DNA of 64,000 nt from Haematobia irritans (taxonomy: Eukaryota > Arthropoda > Insecta > Diptera > Muscidae). The notes beneath the pieces are model-generated. The model had not been told where the DNA came from. It saw only the letters and a list, made by a program, of their open reading frames with translations, and made no database searches. Position numbers and translations under genes: made by a program. Shown here piece by piece: positions 60,021 through 64,000 of the stretch (its first letter is position 1; every line of letters starts with the position of its first letter). The stretch spans positions 190,183,726 through 190,247,725 of the forward strand of contig NC_134400.1 of NCBI RefSeq assembly GCF_050003625.1, given 5' to 3'.

Positions 60021-61129
60021 TGGAAATAATTAAGTAATCAAAAAAAAAATTAAATTAATATTAAAATAACAATAAAAAACAAATAATTTAATAAATAAAA
60101 TAATAAATTAAAAATATTTTTTTTATAAGTTATAATTATAGTAAATTAGGTAACCAATAAAATAAAGTGAAACTTTAACTAAATTAAAATTAAATTAAAT
60201 TATTTATTAACACTTCAATAATGGCAAATTAAATTAATTTTAAAATTTTATTAAATTATTTATTAACATAGTTGTTGTCCAGTTGTTAATTTCTAATAAG
60301 AGTTAATTAAGTGATAAATAAAAATTGAAACCAAACTAAAATAAAAATAATAAGGAAATAAAAAATAAATTATTTATTAAATAAAATAATAATATATATA
60401 TATGATTTTTCGAATATTTTGTAATTATAATACATTAAGTATATTTCAAAATTAAATTAAACGCATTGATTCTCCCAATTGTTGTATTACATATAATTTG
60501 TTTTTTTTTATATTCTTGTTTACGAAATATGTTCTATTTTGTGTTTTGAATTTAAAATTTTATTTACTTGAATTTTCATTGTTTCCATTTTTGTATCATT
60601 TCCATTACAATGTGATTTTTGTCACGTAGAGTGTTTTTTTTAAGGTTCTGCCAAGCAATCATTTCTATATTCTTTTTTTCTTGTTGTTTTGGGTTTGTTT
60701 GTTTTGAGTGGGTATACATTTAAGAGTTCAAATAATGTGGGTTTATTAACTTTTTCATAGTTCATAGCACCATAATAATCTTTTTAAAAAAGCATCTTCA
60801 TTTTGGTTTCAATTTCCTCAAGACATTCAATTATGTCACGTTACATTAATCTGTGGTGTCAATAGAGCTAGTAGAATGAGACGTAGTAAGAATCATATTA
60901 AATTTGGCCGGGCCTAAGTTTGTATGCCCCATAAGCCATGTATTACAAACATTAAGCTTCTGCTATAATAAATATTTAATAATTAAAAAATAAAAATAAA
61001 ATTGTGTCAAACAATGATACTGGCATTTGTGGATCTATGGAAAATGCAATAAGTCCCCCACTGAAAAGGTAAATAAACTGTGAATAAGCCTCCGGAAATC
61101 CTATTTGACATTATCCAATTATTTTTTTT
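60021..61129. other. AT-rich DNA with repeat copies 2 and 3, then unique
   Basis: 60027-60500 holds the further copies of the 58084-type AT-rich repeat. From about 60500 to 61130 I see unique sequence without a supported exon. Confidence 0.5.
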
Positions 61130-62010
61130 TAAGTATTTTCATTTTGGAATTTTATTTTATAATGACATAGACCCCCGCTCAGAAATTAATCAAATTTCCC
61201 AGTTGTGAAATTTAAAATAAAGAAAAATTTGTCACTTTTAAGTGTACGGAAAGGGACTTTATTTCATTATACCTTTCGGGTCTTATTTCAGTGGGTTGCG
61301 TATAATACATCAAATCCAAGAATAGGAAATTAAATAACACTCCCAAAGGTTTGTGAATTAACGGCCCAAAGTAAAAACAAAAATTTCAAATTTTCCATTT
61401 CACCGATTTTTTTTGTTGATAAATTCTTATTTCCAACGTTGGGGCTTTATTTCAAATTGTCATAGAACCCCTCTGAAAAAAAAATTTGAAAAAAAAACTC
61501 CAAATTGTGAAATTTAAAATAAAGATATTTTGTCACTTTTAAGTGTACGGAAAGGGACTTTATCTCATTATATCTTTCGGGTCTTATTTCAGTGGGTTGC
61601 GTATAATACATCAAATCCAAGAATAGGAAATTAAATAACACTTCCAAAGGTTTGTGAATTAACGGCCCAAAGTAAAAACAAAAATTTCAAATTTTCCATT
61701 TCACCGATTTTTGTTTTTGGAAAAATTCTTATTTCCAACTTTGTGGCTTTATTTCAAATTGTCATAGAACCCCTCTGAAAAAAAAATTAGAACAAAAATC
61801 TCCAAATTGTGAAATTTAAAATAAAGAAAAATTTTTGTTTATTTTCTGTACACTTACTTGGGACTATATTTCATTATCTCTTTGGGGTCTTATTTCAGTG
61901 GGTGAGATCTAATATATCAAACCCCCAAAATAGCATAACTAACACCCTCAAAAGTTCTAGGAATTAACGAATCAAAGTAAACTTTCATGTTTCCGATTTC
62001 GTCGAAATTT
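61130..62010. repeat. 302-bp tandem repeat, ~2.8 copies
   Basis: GTGAAATTTAAAATAAAG begins at 61205, 61507 and 61809, exactly 302 bp apart. The unit includes TCTTATTTCAGTGGGTTGCG and TTTGTGAATTAACGGCCCAA. Copies 1 and 2 are very similar, copy 3 more diverged. Not coding. Confidence 0.93.
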
Positions 62011-62451
62011 TTTAAAATATTTTTCATAAATACAAATATTTTCTTTAGTTGAATGAATTCATTCCCAATTTAATCTGATATGTGCACTATCGCAATTATA
62101 TTTATCCACCGATAATTATAAATATTTAGGTCCTCATTCAATTTTTAAATTGGAACATTAATTGGAACATTAAATTGATATTTTATCCTTCACAGAAAAA
62201 ATATCGTCCAATTAAAACGTTAATTGAAGTTGAAAACTTTTTCAATTAAAAAATTAATTAATACTATAAAGTTTTTACTCAAAATCAGAAGAGTAAGACA
62301 GTTAAAAATTATGGATATACATATTTTTTATTTTTAATTTTAAAATTATAAATTTTAAAACTATACTTTTTTGAATCAAATTAAAAAGGATTACAAATAG
62401 TGATTGAAATATAGTATAGCGATTAAAAATAGTTTCGTTTTTAATTTAAAA
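62011..62451. repeat. decayed foldback fragment (TTAATTG-rich)
   Basis: CCAATTAAAACGTTAATTGA and ATTAAAAAATTAATTAATAC resemble the foldback at 22605-23260. The stretch before the next element (GATTGAAATATAGTATAGCG) is the reverse complement of sequence just after the family-3 element near 22630. Confidence 0.55.
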
Positions 62452-63797
62452 ACAAGTAAGGAAAGTCTAAAGTCGGGCGGGGCCGACTATATTATACCCT
62501 GCACCACTTTGTAGATCTAAATTTTCGATACCATATCACATCCGTCAAATGTGTTGGGGGCTATATATAAAGGTTTGTCCCAAATACATACATTTAAATA
62601 TCACTCGATCTGGACAGAATTTGATAGACTTCTACAAAATCTATAGACTCAAAATTTAAGTCGGCTAATGCACTAGGGTGGAACACAATATTAGTAAAAA
62701 AATATGGGAAACATTTAAATCTGGAGCAATTTTAAGAAAACTTCGCAAAAGTTTATTTATGATTGATCGCTCGATATATATGCATTAGAAGTTTAGGAAA
62801 ATTAGAGTCATTTTTACAACTTTTCGACTAAGCAGTGGCGATTTTACAAGGAAAATGTTGGTATTTTGACCATTTTTGTCGAAATCAGAAAAACATATAT
62901 ATGGGAGCTATATCTAAATCTGAACCGATTTCAACCAAATGTGGCACGCATAGCTACAATGCTAATTCTACTCCCTGTGTAAAATTTCAACTAAATCGGA
63001 GTTAAAAATTGGCCTCTACGGTCATATGAGTGTAAATCGGGCGAAAGCTATATATGGGAGATATATCTAAATCTGAACCGATTTCAACGCATAGCTACAA
63101 TGCTAATTCTACTCCCTGTGCAAAATTTCAACTAAATCGGAGCAAAAAATTGGCCTCTGTGGTCATATGAGTGTAAATCGGGCGAAAGCTATATATGGGA
63201 GCTATATCTAAATCTGAACCGATTTCAACCAAATTTGGCACGCATAGCTACAATGCTAATTATACTCCCTGTGCAAAATTTCAACTAAATCGGAGCACAA
63301 AAATTCGCCTCTGTGGTCATTTGAGTGTAAATCGGGCGAAAGCTATATATGGGAGCTATATCTAAATCTGAACCGATTTCAACCAAATTTGGCACGCATA
63401 GTTACAATGCTAATTCTACTCCCTATGCAAAATTTCAACTAAATCGGAGCAAAAAATTGGCCTCTGTGGGCAAATGAGTGTAAATCGGGCGAAAGCTATA
63501 TATGGGAGCTATATCTAAATCTGAACCGATTTGGCTGATATTTTGCAAGTTTTTCGAGACTCATAAAATATTCGGATGTACGGAATTTGAGGAAGATCGG
63601 TTGATATACACGCCAATTATGACCAGATCGGTGAAAAATATATATGGCAACTATATCTAAATCTGAACCGATTTTTTCCAAAATCAATAGGGATCGTCTT
63701 TGAGCCGAAACAGGACCCTATAACAAATTTTAGGACAATCGGACTAAAACTGCGAGCTGTACTTTGCACACAAAAATACATCAACAGACAGACAGAC
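62452..63797 (+). mobile_element. Helentron/DINE-1-like element, family 2, 3'-truncated
   Basis: The head AACAAGTAAGGAAAGTCTAA with the hairpin AGTCGGGC-GG-GGCCGACT matches the copy at 15654. 153-bp-type units follow (GCTATATATGGGAGCTATAT), then CAGGACCCTATAACAAATTT. It ends inside the ACAGACAGACAGAC microsatellite and lacks the GACTCAGG and GGGTATAAAAA tail. Breakage at the microsatellite is plain in the sequence. Confidence 0.85.
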
Positions 63798-64000
63798 ACA
63801 CAAAGTAAATTTCATTAAAAGTCCGCCAACGAAAAATGTTCATTGATATAACGAAACATTTTCATTAATACAATGAAAATATTCGTTAATAGTACGAAAC
63901 GTTACGTTGATTGGCAGAAAATTCGTTATATTAACGAAAAAATTCGTTGTATTAACGAATTTTTTTCATTGGCTGACTTTTAACGACACATTTCGTTAAT
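63798..64000. repeat. TTCGTTAAT-rich dyad repeat, continues past window
   Basis: AACGAA/TTCGTT occurs about ten times, often as TTCGTTATATTAACGAA-type dyads, with GCCAACGAAAAATGTTC at the start. It looks like another MITE or foldback terminus; only part lies in the window. Confidence 0.5.

Overview
This is a strongly AT-rich stretch of nuclear DNA from an insect, most likely a calyptrate (house-fly/stable-fly type) dipteran. The signs are: short coding exons with ordinary GT/AG splice sites inside long introns; several related DINE-1/Helentron-like non-autonomous elements with GTCCGTCTGTCCGTC-type cores; a tRNA-derived SINE with intact A and B boxes; an internally deleted Tc1/mariner-superfamily copy; and many simple-sequence arrays. 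I cannot name the species. Nothing looks bacterial, and I see no CRISPR, operon, rRNA or free tRNA gene.

Genes. The best-supported gene runs on the minus strand across most of the window. Three exons have matching splice sites and phases: a 58-bp exon at 50755-50812, a 696-bp exon at 5574-6269 and a 250-bp exon at 576-825. A fourth exon at 10736-10912 starts with its own ATG and could be an alternative first coding exon. A weaker 13-codon candidate lies at 11343-11381. The predicted protein is Ser/Thr/Asn-rich and largely disordered, with one sharply conserved-looking basic block (FGPLVWRSSKERRKTK, then CNSGDSGIQIE). I do not recognise the family. The 5' and 3' ends lie outside the window or were not found. 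If the 50.8-kb exon splices to the 6.3-kb exon, the intron is about 44 kb and consists mostly of repeats. Weak candidates on the same strand are a 45-residue hydrophobic-leader peptide at 24189-24326, a possible chemoreceptor-like remnant at 29375-29663, and a promoter or 5'UTR-like unique island at 39230-39960.

Repeats. About a quarter of the window is one 29-bp minisatellite family built around the palindrome TTTCTATAGAAA (13.9-14.75, 25.8-28.35, 30.3-33.5, 36.0-38.9, 46.9-50.1, 52.3-56.0 and 57.1-58.1 kb). The same 29-bp unit is an internal part of the family-1 Helentron-like elements (2.7-4.1, 7.8-10.2 and 40.5-45.1 kb), next to 153-bp tandem units. Family-2 elements (15.65-17.04, 18.95-20.5 and 62.45-63.8 kb) and family 3 (21.2-22.6 kb) differ in sequence but carry internal repeats with the same 153-bp period. 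Other components are a hAT-type MITE with a perfect 16-bp TIR and 8-bp target duplication, a CCCAGC-ended MITE family, foldback DNA, (TTAAA)n, (ACTAAT)n and (TA)n microsatellites, a 40-bp minisatellite and a 302-bp tandem repeat.

Layout: 0-13 kb holds the 3' exons and diverged intronic repeats; 13-23.8 kb nested mobile elements; 24-25.8 kb mostly unique DNA; 25.8-39 kb minisatellite arrays with the mariner copy; 39.2-40.4 kb a unique island plus three PBS-like motifs; 40.5-50.5 kb the largest Helentron-like copy, a MITE and another minisatellite block; 50.7-52.2 kb an exon in unique DNA; 52.2-64 kb minisatellites, a 1-kb hexamer array and further mobile elements. I found no convincing new biological system. 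The most informative signals are how Helentron-like elements appear to seed minisatellites and microsatellites, and the repeat-bloated gene around them.
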